A stretch of DNA of 64,000 nucleotides from Chromatocurvus sp964613795 (GCA_964613795.1 CAZTJR010000001.1:186001-250000); one strand, 5' to 3'; counted from the stretch's first letter, positions 51,252-60,507 are shown. The notes: generated by a model from the letters alone, not told the origin. Program-made: numbers and translations.

Positions 51252-52835
51252 ATGCACCAGCTGAGTTCGCAGGATGCGCAGTTTCTGTATATGGAAACGG
51301 CGCATAATCTCGCCCACGTCACGTCCATTTCCGTCTACGATCCGGGCACGGTGCCGGGTGGTGGCGTCGTGCGTTTCAAGGATATTCTGGCTCACGTAGA
51401 GCGCCGCCTTGCCGTCAATCCGCTGCTGACGCGACGCCTCTTGCGACTGCCACTGGAGCTTGATTACCCGTACTGGATCGAGGACGAATTCTTCGACCTC
51501 GAGTATCACGTCACGCACGGTCGCCTGCCCGAGCCCGGCGACTGGCGACAGTTCTGCATACACATGGCGCGCTACCATTCCCGTTCCCTGGACATGCGTC
51601 GTCCCCCCTGGGAAATGTACGTGGTTGAAGGCCTGGATCACCTCGACGGCTTGCCAGCCGGCTGCTATGCCATTGCCACCAAGATCCACCATGCCGCGGG
51701 TGACGGCGCGTCACTCACACGCTTCTTTGCCAGTTTGTCGGATATCGATCCACAGGGGACGCCGGCGATTCCCCTGCAGCCTGTCGAGTCGGACAGTGAC
51801 CCGATGCCGGCCCTTGGGACGCTGGCGCGGCGTGCGCTGTTCAACAACCTGCGCTCGCCGCTGCGCCTGGGCAACGCCCTCCTGCGCACGGTGCCTGGTC
51901 TCCTGGAAACGGCCCGCGACGCGGCCAGAAAAAAAGAAGGCAGTGCGCCGCGGCCCCGTTACCCGGTGCCGCATACGCGCTTCAACGCTGCAGTATCACC
52001 GCGCAAGGTATTTGACGCCCGGGTTGTGCCGCTTGTCGACCTCCAGGCCGCGCGCGCTCTCGTGCCTGGTGCAACGGTGAACGACGTTATCCTTGCCGTA
52101 TGCAGCGACGCACTGCGGCGCTACCTGCAGCGGCACGACGAGCTGCCGGAGGACTCCCTGGTGGCCTGGGTGCCTATCAATGCCCGCGCCCGAGCCGGGG
52201 CTGATGACGACAGTGGCGCGGCCGGCAACCGGATATCGGCCATGACTGCACCCATCTTCACCAACGAGGCCGACACCGTGGAGCGGCTGCGACGGATTTC
52301 GCAGTCCACCCGGCGCAGCAAGGAAGCCCGCGCGGGCATCCCCGCACGACTGATGACAGATCTGACCCAGCATGTGCCCGCGGCCACGCAGGTGCTGGCC
52401 AGCCGGCTGGTGCTGCAGACCGGCCTCGCGGCGCGTCTTTGCAACGTGTTTATCTCCAACGTGCCGGGCCCCCAGATACCGCTGTATATGAACGGTGCCT
52501 GTGCAGTGCGGAATTTCGGGCTGGCGCCGCTGGCGGACGGTATGGGCCTGTTCATCGCCACCCCGAGCTACAATGGGCGGGTGAGTTTCAACGTCATCTC
52601 GACCCGCGAAATCGTCCCGGATATCGATGTGCTGATGGTCTGCATCGACGAAGCGCTCGATGCCATGGGCGAGTTGCTGCGGGCTGATCCGGAAAGCGGC
52701 AAACGGACGACCACGGCACGGCGGGCGAAAACACCGGCGAAGCGCAGGAAGGCACCTGCGCGTGCCCGCAAGACCGCGCCGACACGCCGGCGAGCGGCCC
52801 GCAAACGCGTCAGCCCCGACGCCAAGACCGATTAG
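51252..52835 (+). CDS. Wax ester synthase/diacylglycerol acyltransferase (WS/DGAT) with basic tail
   Basis: A 527-residue WS/DGAT protein. It has the active-site motif HHAAGDG (His146, His147, Asp151), the PPWEMYVVEGL block, the NDVILAV block and the FISNVPGPQ block. It makes wax esters or triacylglycerol from acyl-CoA for storage. The last roughly 45 residues after residue 480 are an added Lys/Arg/Ala/Pro/Thr-rich tail (repeats like AKTPAKRRKAPARARK) that is not part of the family core. It lies 14 bases after plsB. Its end overlaps the convergent TetR gene by 4 bases. Confidence 0.92.
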   Translation: MHQLSSQDAQFLYMETAHNLAHVTSISVYDPGTVPGGGVVRFKDILAHVERRLAVNPLLTRRLLRLPLELDYPYWIEDEFFDLEYHVTHGRLPEPGDWRQFCIHMARYHSRSLDMRRPPWEMYVVEGLDHLDGLPAGCYAIATKIHHAAGDGASLTRFFASLSDIDPQGTPAIPLQPVESDSDPMPALGTLARRALFNNLRSPLRLGNALLRTVPGLLETARDAARKKEGSAPRPRYPVPHTRFNAAVSPRKVFDARVVPLVDLQAARALVPGATVNDVILAVCSDALRRYLQRHDELPEDSLVAWVPINARARAGADDDSGAAGNRISAMTAPIFTNEADTVERLRRISQSTRRSKEARAGIPARLMTDLTQHVPAATQVLASRLVLQTGLAARLCNVFISNVPGPQIPLYMNGACAVRNFGLAPLADGMGLFIATPSYNGRVSFNVISTREIVPDIDVLMVCIDEALDAMGELLRADPESGKRTTTARRAKTPAKRRKAPARARKTAPTRRRAARKRVSPDAKTD

Positions 52836-53593
52836 TCAACCTCGCGCTGGGGCGCGGTCACCAGGTGTTCCAGCTGCTTTGCTGCGGTCTCCAGCCTCGT
52901 CGCCACCGCCTCGAGACGTTCGGGGCTGTCAACTGCTGTCGGTGACTCGGCGCGACCGGCCGCTGACAGGCTCACCCACAAGGGATCGACCAGCGTTTTG
53001 ACATGGGCGCCCAGACCGCTTCCCGCCGAGCCCTTGTGTCGATACAGGTAGGTGCGCATGCCATATTCCAGGCCGCCGAAAAACAGGTCCCGGAAGGCGA
53101 TCAGATCGGTGTCAGCGCCGATTTCCCCGCGCTCAATGCCCTCGCGAAGAATGCGATCGAGATAGGCGACATACTGGCGATTGAGGCTGCGCACGGGCGA
53201 TTGTCCGGCAGGATCAAGCTGCTCTATGTCGATGCCGATGTACACTTGCAGCAGTCGTATCATCAGCGCCTGGTCTGCCGCCAGAGACCGGACATGGTGG
53301 ATCGCCAGGTCCTGGAGCCGTCGGCGCGTGTCCATCTCGGCGTCAAGGATTGCCTCTGCCCCCTTGCACAGAGTCTCTGTGTAGAAGCGGTCCAGAATCG
53401 ACAGCATCAACTCATGCTTGCTGCCGAAATAGTGAAATACCGTGCCCTCGGAGACGCCCGCCTGCGCAGCGATGCGGCGCGTGGATGTACTGTGAAATCC
53501 TGCGCTGGCGAACAGCTCGGTAGCGGCCCTCATGATGTCGTGCTCGCGCCGCTCAAGGCGCTCGCGGGTGGAGGTTTTCGCTGTGCCGGCCAT
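52832..53593 (-). CDS. TetR/AcrR family transcriptional regulator
   Basis: The start is set at the ATG at 53593; a TTG at 53617 is possible. The 253-residue protein has the TetR helix-turn-helix at about residues 25-60 (AATELFASAGFHSTSTRRIA, AGVSEGTVFHYFGSK). A ligand-binding helical domain follows, with a long C-terminal tail ending EHLVTAPQREVD. The context, convergent with a WS/DGAT gene and divergent from iscR, does not fix its targets. Fatty-acid-responsive TetR repressors often sit by such lipid genes, so regulation of the plsB-WS/DGAT pair is a reasonable guess. Confidence 0.85.
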   Translation of the reverse strand: MAGTAKTSTRERLERREHDIMRAATELFASAGFHSTSTRRIAAQAGVSEGTVFHYFGSKHELMLSILDRFYTETLCKGAEAILDAEMDTRRRLQDLAIHHVRSLAADQALMIRLLQVYIGIDIEQLDPAGQSPVRSLNRQYVAYLDRILREGIERGEIGADTDLIAFRDLFFGGLEYGMRTYLYRHKGSAGSGLGAHVKTLVDPLWVSLSAAGRAESPTAVDSPERLEAVATRLETAAKQLEHLVTAPQREVD

Positions 53594-53733
53594 GGGGCGG
53601 TTCCCGATGCGTCGCAATGAGCATGCAACATAGCCTGCGCAGGGCCGTGGGTAAACTGCCGGCTCGCGGGGCTGTCGCGGTCCTGTCTAGGCCTGTCAGC
53701 GCGCGGCGCCGGCCCCGCATCGCAGCCGGCGCT

Positions 53734-53758
53734 ATACTTGACTAAAATACTAGGGAAT
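53734..53758 (+). promoter_or_regulatory. IscR type 1-like binding site overlapping the iscR promoter
   Basis: The 25-base element matches 22 of 25 positions of the type 1 consensus as I recall it (ATASYYGACTRWWWYAGTCRRSTAT). The left half is perfect and the mismatches lie in the right half. It covers the -35 of the iscR promoter, as in E. coli iscR autorepression. Confidence 0.75.
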
Positions 53759-53766
53759 GGAATACT
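53738..53766 (+). promoter_or_regulatory. iscR-suf operon promoter
   Basis: TTGACT (53738-53743), 17 bases, AATACT (53761-53766). The start codon follows 39 bases later with GAGG as ribosome site. The -35 is embedded in the IscR-like site. Confidence 0.75.
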
Positions 53767-53804
53767 TCCAGTCCATAGGTGAACAGCCGCAGTGAGGACT
53801 GACC

Positions 53805-54290
53805 ATGCGTTTGACGACCAAGGGACGCTATGCCGTGACGGCCATGCTCGACCTGGCGATCAACCAGGACACCGGGCCAACACGACTGGCGGCCATCTCG
53901 GATCGACAGGGCATCTCGCTGTCCTATCTGGAGCAGTTGTTCGCGCATCTGCGCCGCTGTGGGCTGGTCAAGAGCGTGCGCGGCCCCGGCGGTGGCTACC
54001 AGCTGTACCGCGCCGCCAGCGATATCAGCGTTGCCGAGGTGATAGCCGCGGTCAACGAGGATACAGACGCTACGCGCTGCGGGGGAGCTGGCGATTGCCA
54101 GGAAGGCGATACCTGCCTCACGCATCATCTGTGGATGGATCTGTCGGATCGTATCCGCGATTTTCTGCAGGGTATCTCCCTGGGTGACCTGGTGGAGCGC
54201 AACGAGATCCGCGAGATTTCCAGGGCCCAGAAAGATCGGGTTGCGCAGCGCGGGCATGACGACTCCCGTATCCTGGCCACCGGCGTCTGA
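53805..54290 (+). CDS. iscR: Rrf2 family iron-sulfur regulator IscR
   Basis: A 161-residue Rrf2 protein. It has the winged helix (MRLTTKGRYAVTAMLDLA, then SLSYLEQLFAHLR and the GPGGGYQL wing) and the [2Fe-2S] ligands Cys92, Cys98, Cys104 and His107, at the same numbers as in E. coli IscR. Cluster-loaded IscR represses type 1 promoters, while apo-IscR can activate suf. The gene lies directly ahead of sufB (43 bases), and its promoter carries an IscR type 1-like site, so autoregulation by iron-sulfur status is likely. There is no isc cluster in the window, so this IscR probably serves Suf. Confidence 0.95.
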   Translation: MRLTTKGRYAVTAMLDLAINQDTGPTRLAAISDRQGISLSYLEQLFAHLRRCGLVKSVRGPGGGYQLYRAASDISVAEVIAAVNEDTDATRCGGAGDCQEGDTCLTHHLWMDLSDRIRDFLQGISLGDLVERNEIREISRAQKDRVAQRGHDDSRILATGV

Positions 54291-54333
54291 TGGTGGCCTG
54301 CCCCGCTAAAACGTACTGACGAAGGTAAGACAC

Positions 54334-55773
54334 ATGTCTCAAGAGTTGATTGACGAGCGCATCGGCAAGGAATATTCAGCGGGTTTTGTTTCTGACATCG
54401 AGTCCGACACGCTGCCTCCGGGCCTGAACGAGGACGTGATCCGTTTTATCTCGGCCAAGAAGGATGAGCCGGAGTGGTTGCTGGAGTGGCGTCTCGAGGC
54501 CTATCGCGGCTGGCTGGAGATGCCGACGCCGCACTGGGCTCATGTGGATCACGAGCCGATCGATTACAACCAGATCTCGTATTACAGCTCTCCCAAGAGT
54601 TTCGAGGATCGCCCACAGAGTCTGGATGAAGTGGATCCGCAGCTGCTGGAAGTGTACGAAAAGCTGGGTATCCCCCTGCACGAGCAGGAGATGCTGGCAG
54701 GTGTCGCCGTGGATGCGGTATTCGATTCGGTGTCCATCGGTACGACTTTCCGTGCCAAGCTGGCGGAGGCTGGCGTGATCTTCTGCTCCATTTCCGAAGC
54801 GGTTCACGAGTATCCCGATCTGGTGCGCAAGTACCTCGGCAGTGTTGTGCCGCGGCGGGACAATTTCTATGCGGCACTCAACAGTGCTGTGTTCACCGAT
54901 GGCTCCTTCGTCTTCATTCCCAAAGGTGTGCGCTGCCCGATGGAGCTGTCCACGTATTTCCGCATCAATGAGGCCAAGACCGGTCAGTTTGAGCGCACGC
55001 TGATCATTGCCGAAGAGGGCAGCCACGTCAGCTATCTCGAGGGCTGCACGGCACCGATGCGTGACGAGAACCAGCTTCACGCGGCGGTCGTTGAGCTGGT
55101 GGCGCTGGATGATGCCCAGATCAAATATTCGACGGTGCAGAACTGGTATCCCGGTGACGCCGATGGCCTCGGCGGTATCTACAATTTTGTCACCAAGCGT
55201 GGTGTGGCGCATAACCGCGCGCGAATTTCCTGGACCCAGGTTGAAACCGGTTCGGCGGTTACGTGGAAGTACCCCAGCTGCATCCTGCGCGGTGACGACA
55301 GCGTGGGTGAGTTCTACTCTGTTGCCCTGACCAACAACCGCCAGCAGGCCGATACCGGCACCAAGATGATTCACCTGGGCAAGCGCAGCCGCTCGACCAT
55401 CATCTCCAAGGGGATCTCGGCGGGGCGCAGCAGCAACGCGTATCGCGGTCTGGTGCGCATGAGTCCGCGCGCCGAGGGTGCACGTAACTACACCCAGTGC
55501 GACTCACTGTTGATCGGTGACCGCAGTGCGGCACATACCTTCCCCTATATCGAAAGCCGTAATCCGTCGGCAGTCGTGGAGCATGAGGCAACCACTTCCA
55601 AGGTCAGCGACGATCAGCTCTACCTCTGTCAGCAGCGGGGTCTGGATGCCGAGAAGGCGGTGTCAATGATTGTCAACGGCTTCTGCAAGGAAGTGTTCCG
55701 TGAGCTGCCAATGGAGTTTGCGGTCGAGGCCGGCAAGCTACTTGAAGTCAGCCTGGAAGGCTCGGTCGGATAA
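54334..55773 (+). CDS. sufB: Fe-S cluster assembly scaffold SufB
   Basis: A 479-residue protein of normal SufB size with AAGG 8 bases before the ATG. Motifs include DAVFDSVSIGTTF, NSAVFTDGSFVFIPKGVRCP, HVSYLEGCTAP, the NWYPGD segment and the long beta-helix, ending with the QQRGLDAEKAVSMIVNGF segment. SufB forms the SufBC2D scaffold on which clusters are built from SufE-delivered sulfur. It is second in the operon. Confidence 0.97.
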   Translation: MSQELIDERIGKEYSAGFVSDIESDTLPPGLNEDVIRFISAKKDEPEWLLEWRLEAYRGWLEMPTPHWAHVDHEPIDYNQISYYSSPKSFEDRPQSLDEVDPQLLEVYEKLGIPLHEQEMLAGVAVDAVFDSVSIGTTFRAKLAEAGVIFCSISEAVHEYPDLVRKYLGSVVPRRDNFYAALNSAVFTDGSFVFIPKGVRCPMELSTYFRINEAKTGQFERTLIIAEEGSHVSYLEGCTAPMRDENQLHAAVVELVALDDAQIKYSTVQNWYPGDADGLGGIYNFVTKRGVAHNRARISWTQVETGSAVTWKYPSCILRGDDSVGEFYSVALTNNRQQADTGTKMIHLGKRSRSTIISKGISAGRSSNAYRGLVRMSPRAEGARNYTQCDSLLIGDRSAAHTFPYIESRNPSAVVEHEATTSKVSDDQLYLCQQRGLDAEKAVSMIVNGFCKEVFRELPMEFAVEAGKLLEVSLEGSVG

Positions 55774-55820
55774 CCTGTAGCGCGGACCGTGAGCCGCGCG
55801 CACGCTGGAGTAAAAGATTC

Positions 55821-56570
55821 ATGCTAGTGATTGAAAACCTGCACGCCCGCATCGGCGATGAAGATATCCTCAAGGGGCTGAGCCTCACAGTAAAGCCGGG
55901 GGAAGTCCACGCCATCATGGGTCCCAACGGCTCGGGTAAAAGTACGCTCGGGCACGTGCTCTCAGGCCGGCCCGGTTACGAGGTCACGGCGGGCACGATT
56001 ACCTACAACGGCGAGGATGTACTGGCGCTGGAAACCGAGGAGCGGGCGCGGCAGGGCATATTTCTCGCCTTCCAGTACCCGGTGGAAATACCCGGGGTCA
56101 GCAATATGGAGTTTCTCAAGGCTTCGGTGGATATCCTGCGCGAACATCGTGGCCAGGATCCGCTGGATTCTGTGACCTTCATGAAGCGGGCGCGTGAAGC
56201 GTGCACCCTGGCCAACCTCGACCACAGCTTCCTCAAGCGCGGCGTCAACGAGGGTTTTTCCGGTGGTGAAAAAAAGCGCAATGAGCTGCTGCAGATGATG
56301 CTCCTTGAGCCGTCGCTGTCGATTCTCGACGAGACCGACAGTGGTCTGGATATCGATGCGCTACAGGTGGTCGCGGAAGGCGTCAACAACATGCGTAACG
56401 ATACGCGCAGCTTTGTGCTGGTCACGCACTATCAGCGCCTGCTCAACTTCATCAAGCCGGATTATGTGCACGTTCTCGCCGACGGACGCATCGTCCGTTC
56501 CGGGGATGCGTCCCTGGCGCTGCACCTTGAGGAACACGGCTACGCCTGGCTGGATGACGAGGTCGCCTGA
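55821..56570 (+). CDS. sufC: Fe-S assembly ATPase SufC
   Basis: A 249-residue ABC-type ATPase. Walker A is GPNGSGKST, the signature is FSGGEKKRNE, and Walker B LSILDETDSGLD has the SufC-typical DETDSGLD. GGAG lies 9 bases before the ATG. SufC dimerises on ATP binding to open the SufB-SufD interface for iron entry. Its stop overlaps the sufD start as TGATG. Confidence 0.97.
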   Translation: MLVIENLHARIGDEDILKGLSLTVKPGEVHAIMGPNGSGKSTLGHVLSGRPGYEVTAGTITYNGEDVLALETEERARQGIFLAFQYPVEIPGVSNMEFLKASVDILREHRGQDPLDSVTFMKRAREACTLANLDHSFLKRGVNEGFSGGEKKRNELLQMMLLEPSLSILDETDSGLDIDALQVVAEGVNNMRNDTRSFVLVTHYQRLLNFIKPDYVHVLADGRIVRSGDASLALHLEEHGYAWLDDEVA

Positions 56571-57880
56571 TGCCAAATCTGATGCAACAGCCGCTGGCGG
56601 CAGCCAGCGCCGCCGCACCGAACTGGCTGGCAGCCGCACAGGCCGAGGCCAGAGAACGCTGGCAGGCGGCCAGCCTGCCCACGCGCAAGACCGAGCAGTG
56701 GAAGTATACGGACGTCAGCGCTATCGATCGCGAGTTTGTTCCCGGTGAAGCGATCTCCGTGGATGCCGCGGCGCTGAACGCGCGAGTGCCCGATTGCGGC
56801 GGTGCCAGGCTCGTTTTTGTCAACGGACATTACGACCCGGCGCTGTCCTCGGTGGACGCTGCTGCCGGCTTGAGCGTGGCGCGTTTCGCCGATGCCGACG
56901 AGTCGCAGGCGGCGCTCATCCAGGCGCATCTGGGGTCGGTGGTCGGTACGGATCGTCATCTGTTCGCCACGCTGAACAGTGCCGCACTGAGTGATGGCGT
57001 GTTCCTGCAGGTGGATGCCGGGGCCACGGTGCATGCGCCGGTTCAGATCGTCTGGCTGACGACTGCGCAGACGGCGGCTTTTGCGGTCAACCAGCGTCTG
57101 CTGGTGCTGGCCGGAGACAATAGTGCCGCCTCGCTGGTGGAGACCTTTATTTCTTTCGAGAGTGAAGCCGCGAGCTTTACCAATGGGGTGTCCGAGTTCG
57201 TGCTGCAGCGTGGTGCCACACTCAACCATTACCGCCTGCAGCTTGAGACGGGCTCAGCCCTGCACATCGGCGGCGTTCATGCTCACCTCGATCGCGACGC
57301 CACCTTCAACAGCTTTCACCTCGGCATGGGCAGTGATCTGAAGCGTATCGATATCGTGATCGAACATGCCGGCGAGGGTGCGCATGCCGATGTGAACGGT
57401 CTCTATCTGCCGCGAGGCAGTGAGCACATTGACTACCACACCTGCATGGAGCACGCGATGCCGCGCTGCACCTCCAGTGAAACCTTCCGCGGCGTCATCG
57501 CGGATGCCGCCAGCGCCGTATTCAATGGGCGCATCCATATTCATCCGCAGGCACAGAAAACCAGCGCCATACTCAATAATCGCAATTTGCTGACCAGCGC
57601 CGAAGCGCAGATCAACACCAAGCCCGAATTGGAGATCTACGCCGACGATGTGCAGTGCGCCCACGGCGCCACCGTCGCGCAGCTGGATGAGCTGAGCGTG
57701 CACTACCTGCGAAGCCGCGGGATCTCGCGCGATGAAGCCCAGGTGCTGCTCAGCTTTGGCTTTGTCAACGAGCTGGTGAATGGCGTTCGCAGCGAGGCGC
57801 TGCGCGATTTCCTGCGCGACCTGCTGGCGGAACGTTTCTCCCGCGACGGCGGGCGTATGACAGATGAGGACGATGCATGA
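56570..57880 (+). CDS. sufD: Fe-S assembly protein SufD
   Basis: A 436-residue protein. It has the N-terminal helical part (RKTEQWKYTDVSAID) and a beta-helix with LAGDNSAASLVETF and LPRGSEHIDYHTCMEHAMP. The C-terminal helical region contains the segments QTSAILNNRNLL-like and INTKPELEIYADDVQCAHGA, where the conserved cysteine and histidine lie. SufD pairs with SufB in the scaffold and is needed for iron acquisition. It overlaps sufC by one base and sufS by four (ATGA). Confidence 0.96.
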   Translation: MPNLMQQPLAAASAAAPNWLAAAQAEARERWQAASLPTRKTEQWKYTDVSAIDREFVPGEAISVDAAALNARVPDCGGARLVFVNGHYDPALSSVDAAAGLSVARFADADESQAALIQAHLGSVVGTDRHLFATLNSAALSDGVFLQVDAGATVHAPVQIVWLTTAQTAAFAVNQRLLVLAGDNSAASLVETFISFESEAASFTNGVSEFVLQRGATLNHYRLQLETGSALHIGGVHAHLDRDATFNSFHLGMGSDLKRIDIVIEHAGEGAHADVNGLYLPRGSEHIDYHTCMEHAMPRCTSSETFRGVIADAASAVFNGRIHIHPQAQKTSAILNNRNLLTSAEAQINTKPELEIYADDVQCAHGATVAQLDELSVHYLRSRGISRDEAQVLLSFGFVNELVNGVRSEALRDFLRDLLAERFSRDGGRMTDEDDA

Positions 57881-59127
57881 ATACGGCCCAGGCAGAGGCG
57901 TTGACGTCTGGCTTCGACGCGCAGGCCGTGCGCGCCGACTTCCCCATTCTGGCTCAGCAGGTGAATGACCAGCCACTGGTGTACCTCGACAATGCGGCGA
58001 CTACGCAGAAGCCAGAGGCGGTGATACAGGCGATTGCCGACTATTACCGCCATGACAACGCCAACGTGCACCGCGGTGTACATACCCTCTCGGATCGCGC
58101 TACCCACGGCTTCGAGCAGGCGCGCGAACGCGTCGCCGCGTTTATTAATAGCCGCGATTCACGGGAAGTCATCTGGACCCGCGGGACGACTGAGGCGATC
58201 AACCTGGTGGCCTACAGCTGGGCGCGACATAACCTGTCCCCCGGGGACAGAATCCTGGCGCCCTGGCTGGAGCATCACGCCTGTATTGTACCGTGGCAGA
58301 TGGCGGCTGCGGCCTGCGATGCTGAGCTCGTTCCTATTCCGGTCACCGATGCGGGCGAGATAGACCTTGCCGCCTACCAGGACCTTCTGGATGAACGGGT
58401 AAAGCTTGTGGCTGTGAACCAGGTGTCCAATGCCATGGGCACTATCAATCCGGTACAGCACATGACGGAGATGGCGCACGAGGTAGGCGCGCTTGTCCTG
58501 GTAGACGGTGCCCAGGCGGTGGGACACTTCCCGATTGATGTGCAGGCACTGGGCTGCGACTTCTTCACGTTCTCGGGCCACAAACTGTTCGGGCCAACGG
58601 GGATCGGCATCCTCTGGGGACGTGAATCCCTGCTGGACGCCATGCCGCCGTTCCTCGGCGGTGGCGAGATGATTGAGACCGTGAGCTTTTCCGGCACCAC
58701 CTACAATCAGCTGCCGTTCAAGTTCGAGGCGGGTACCCCGCACATTGCCGGGGCAATAGGTCTGGCTGCGGCCATCGACTACCTTGACGGTATCGACCGT
58801 GTCGCCGCTGCCGCCCACGAGGACCGCCTGCTCGCCATGGCCGTAGCGTATGCAGAGTCCGTGGAGGGCCTGCGGCGCGTCGGCAGCCCGACCCGCAATG
58901 CGGGTATCTTCAGTTTCGTGATGGCGGGCAGTCATCCCTCGGATGTCGGCATGCTGCTGGACCAGCAGGGTATCGCGGTCCGCACTGGCCACCATTGTGC
59001 ACAGCCGCTGATGGAGCGCATGGGGGTTCCAGGAACGGTGAGGGCATCGTTTTCCATGTACAACACGGAGGAGGATGTCGAGCGGCTTTTCGCCGGCATT
59101 CACAAGGCGCAGGCCCTGTTCGGCTAG
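57877..59127 (+). CDS. sufS: Cysteine desulfurase SufS
   Basis: A 416-residue PLP enzyme of group II desulfurase type. It has YLDNAATTQKPEAVI, the PLP lysine Lys236 in SGHKLFGPTG, and the active-site Cys374 in RTGHHCAQPLM. The short RTGHHCAQP loop is the SufS/CsdA signature and rules out IscS. It takes sulfur from cysteine as persulfide and passes it to SufE, which is encoded at the operon's end. Confidence 0.97.
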   Translation: MNTAQAEALTSGFDAQAVRADFPILAQQVNDQPLVYLDNAATTQKPEAVIQAIADYYRHDNANVHRGVHTLSDRATHGFEQARERVAAFINSRDSREVIWTRGTTEAINLVAYSWARHNLSPGDRILAPWLEHHACIVPWQMAAAACDAELVPIPVTDAGEIDLAAYQDLLDERVKLVAVNQVSNAMGTINPVQHMTEMAHEVGALVLVDGAQAVGHFPIDVQALGCDFFTFSGHKLFGPTGIGILWGRESLLDAMPPFLGGGEMIETVSFSGTTYNQLPFKFEAGTPHIAGAIGLAAAIDYLDGIDRVAAAAHEDRLLAMAVAYAESVEGLRRVGSPTRNAGIFSFVMAGSHPSDVGMLLDQQGIAVRTGHHCAQPLMERMGVPGTVRASFSMYNTEEDVERLFAGIHKAQALFG

Positions 59128-59143
59128 CCCTGGGAGATTCGCA

Positions 59144-59500
59144 ATGACAGTAGAGACATTTGATATGCAGTCGCAGCCGGTCACTGTGACCGACGCGGCG
59201 GCAGAACATTTCCGCAACAGCCTGGCGGCGCACGGCCTGCCGGCGGTACGTATCAGCGTGCAGGAAAGCGGCTGCACCGGCTTCAAGTACGTCATGGAAG
59301 AGGTAGACGATGCCCGCGACGGCGACGTTGAGCTGGCTCTGGACAATGGTGTGCGCCTGTACCTCGATCACGATGCAGTGGATTTTATGCGTGGCACGAA
59401 GATCGACTACACTCGGGACGGCATCAATCGTACCCTGAAATTCCAGAACCCCAACGTGGTCGCCGAATGCGGCTGCGGCGAAAGCTTCAGCGTCGGATAA
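59144..59500 (+). CDS. A-type Fe-S carrier (SufA/ErpA-like)
   Basis: The start is the ATG at 59144 with GGGAG 8 bases upstream; the open frame to 59075 overlaps sufS. The 118-residue HesB/IscA-type protein has the three conserved cysteines Cys44 (ESGCTGFKY), Cys109 and Cys111 (AECGCGESF). A-type carriers receive clusters from SufBCD and deliver them to target enzymes. It is 16 bases after sufS, so it most likely acts as SufA, although the sequence alone does not separate SufA from IscA. Confidence 0.93.
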   Translation: MTVETFDMQSQPVTVTDAAAEHFRNSLAAHGLPAVRISVQESGCTGFKYVMEEVDDARDGDVELALDNGVRLYLDHDAVDFMRGTKIDYTRDGINRTLKFQNPNVVAECGCGESFSVG

Positions 59501-59506
59501 GCGCGA

Positions 59507-60049
59507 ATGTCATCACAGGAACGCACAGTACTCACAACGCGGCGCGATTGCCCGGCTCGACTGGTACCGGTAGGCGACCCGGTCACGATCCCGGCTCACG
59601 CTTTCGTGACGCTGACCCAGTCACTCGGCGGTAATTATACGGTTGTCTACAACGGTAACATGGTGCGTGTTGACGGCACCGATGCCGATGCACTGGGCCT
59701 TGAGCCTGTTCAGCTATGCTTCACGCCGCCGGAGGGTGGGCGCATCAGCGAAGCGCAGGTCTGGGAAGCTCTGCACACGGTATATGATCCGGAAATACCG
59801 GTCGATCTGGTTAATCTGGGGCTTATCTACCGAGTGGATATCGATCAGGCTGAGGGTAAGGTTGCCATTGCCATGACCCTGACCGCGCCCGGCTGCGGCA
59901 TGGGGCCGGTGCTGATAGGCGATGTGGAACACCGCGTTCGCATGGTGCCGCATGTGCGTGACGTGAGTGTCGAGCTGATTTTCGATCCGCCCTGGCATCG
60001 CGACATGATGTCCGAAGAGGCGCAGCTCGAAACCGGCATGTTTTTTTGA
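59507..60049 (+). CDS. sufT: Fe-S maturation protein SufT (MIP18/DUF59 family)
   Basis: A 180-residue protein with an N-terminal extension of about 85 residues and a C-terminal MIP18/DUF59 domain (VWEALHTVYDPEIPVDLVNLGLIY, then MTLTAPGCGMG and VELIFDPPW). The extension plus domain matches SufT, which assists maturation of iron-sulfur proteins under high demand and often sits with suf genes. It starts 6 bases after the A-type carrier gene. Confidence 0.92.
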   Translation: MSSQERTVLTTRRDCPARLVPVGDPVTIPAHAFVTLTQSLGGNYTVVYNGNMVRVDGTDADALGLEPVQLCFTPPEGGRISEAQVWEALHTVYDPEIPVDLVNLGLIYRVDIDQAEGKVAIAMTLTAPGCGMGPVLIGDVEHRVRMVPHVRDVSVELIFDPPWHRDMMSEEAQLETGMFF

Positions 60050-60066
60050 TCGCGAGTATTTTTCTG

Positions 60067-60507
60067 ATGACAGACCCCGCCCTGGACAACCCCTTTGGCC
60101 AACGCATCAGCAGCGACGACATCGTCGACACGCTGGGCTTTTTCGACAGCTGGGAAGATCGCTACCGCTACATTATCGACCTGGGCAAGGAGCTGCCGCC
60201 GATGCCCGAGGAACTGCATACCGCCGACCGGCTGGTGAAGGGCTGCCAGAGCCAGGTATGGATGGACATTCGGGAACAGGACGGGCGACTGCATTTTGCT
60301 GTAGATAGTGATGCGTTTATCGTCAAAGGTCTGCTGGGTGTTGTGCTCGCGGCCTATAATCACCAGACGCGTCAGACTATCCGTGATTTCGACGTCGAAC
60401 ATTATTTCCAGCAGCTTGATCTTCTGCAGCATCTCTCTCCCACTCGCGGCAACGGCCTGCGTGCAATGGTGGCGCGAATACAAAACGCGGCGGCTGCCGA
60501 AGACTGA
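60067..60507 (+). CDS. sufE: Sulfur acceptor SufE
   Basis: A 146-residue protein from the ATG at 60067; a TTG at 60046 that overlaps the sufT stop would add 7 residues. The persulfide-accepting Cys60 lies in VKGCQSQVW, and other SufE motifs are SWEDRYRYIIDLGKELP and the helix LSPTRGNGLRAMV. SufE takes sulfur from SufS and gives it to SufB. It is the last gene of the suf operon. Confidence 0.95.
   Translation: MTDPALDNPFGQRISSDDIVDTLGFFDSWEDRYRYIIDLGKELPPMPEELHTADRLVKGCQSQVWMDIREQDGRLHFAVDSDAFIVKGLLGVVLAAYNHQTRQTIRDFDVEHYFQQLDLLQHLSPTRGNGLRAMVARIQNAAAAED

Noticed and set aside
60041..60047. Run of seven T at the end of sufT as a terminator
   Set aside because: There is no stable GC stem directly before it. 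It lies within codons for the terminal Phe residues, and sufE follows closely.
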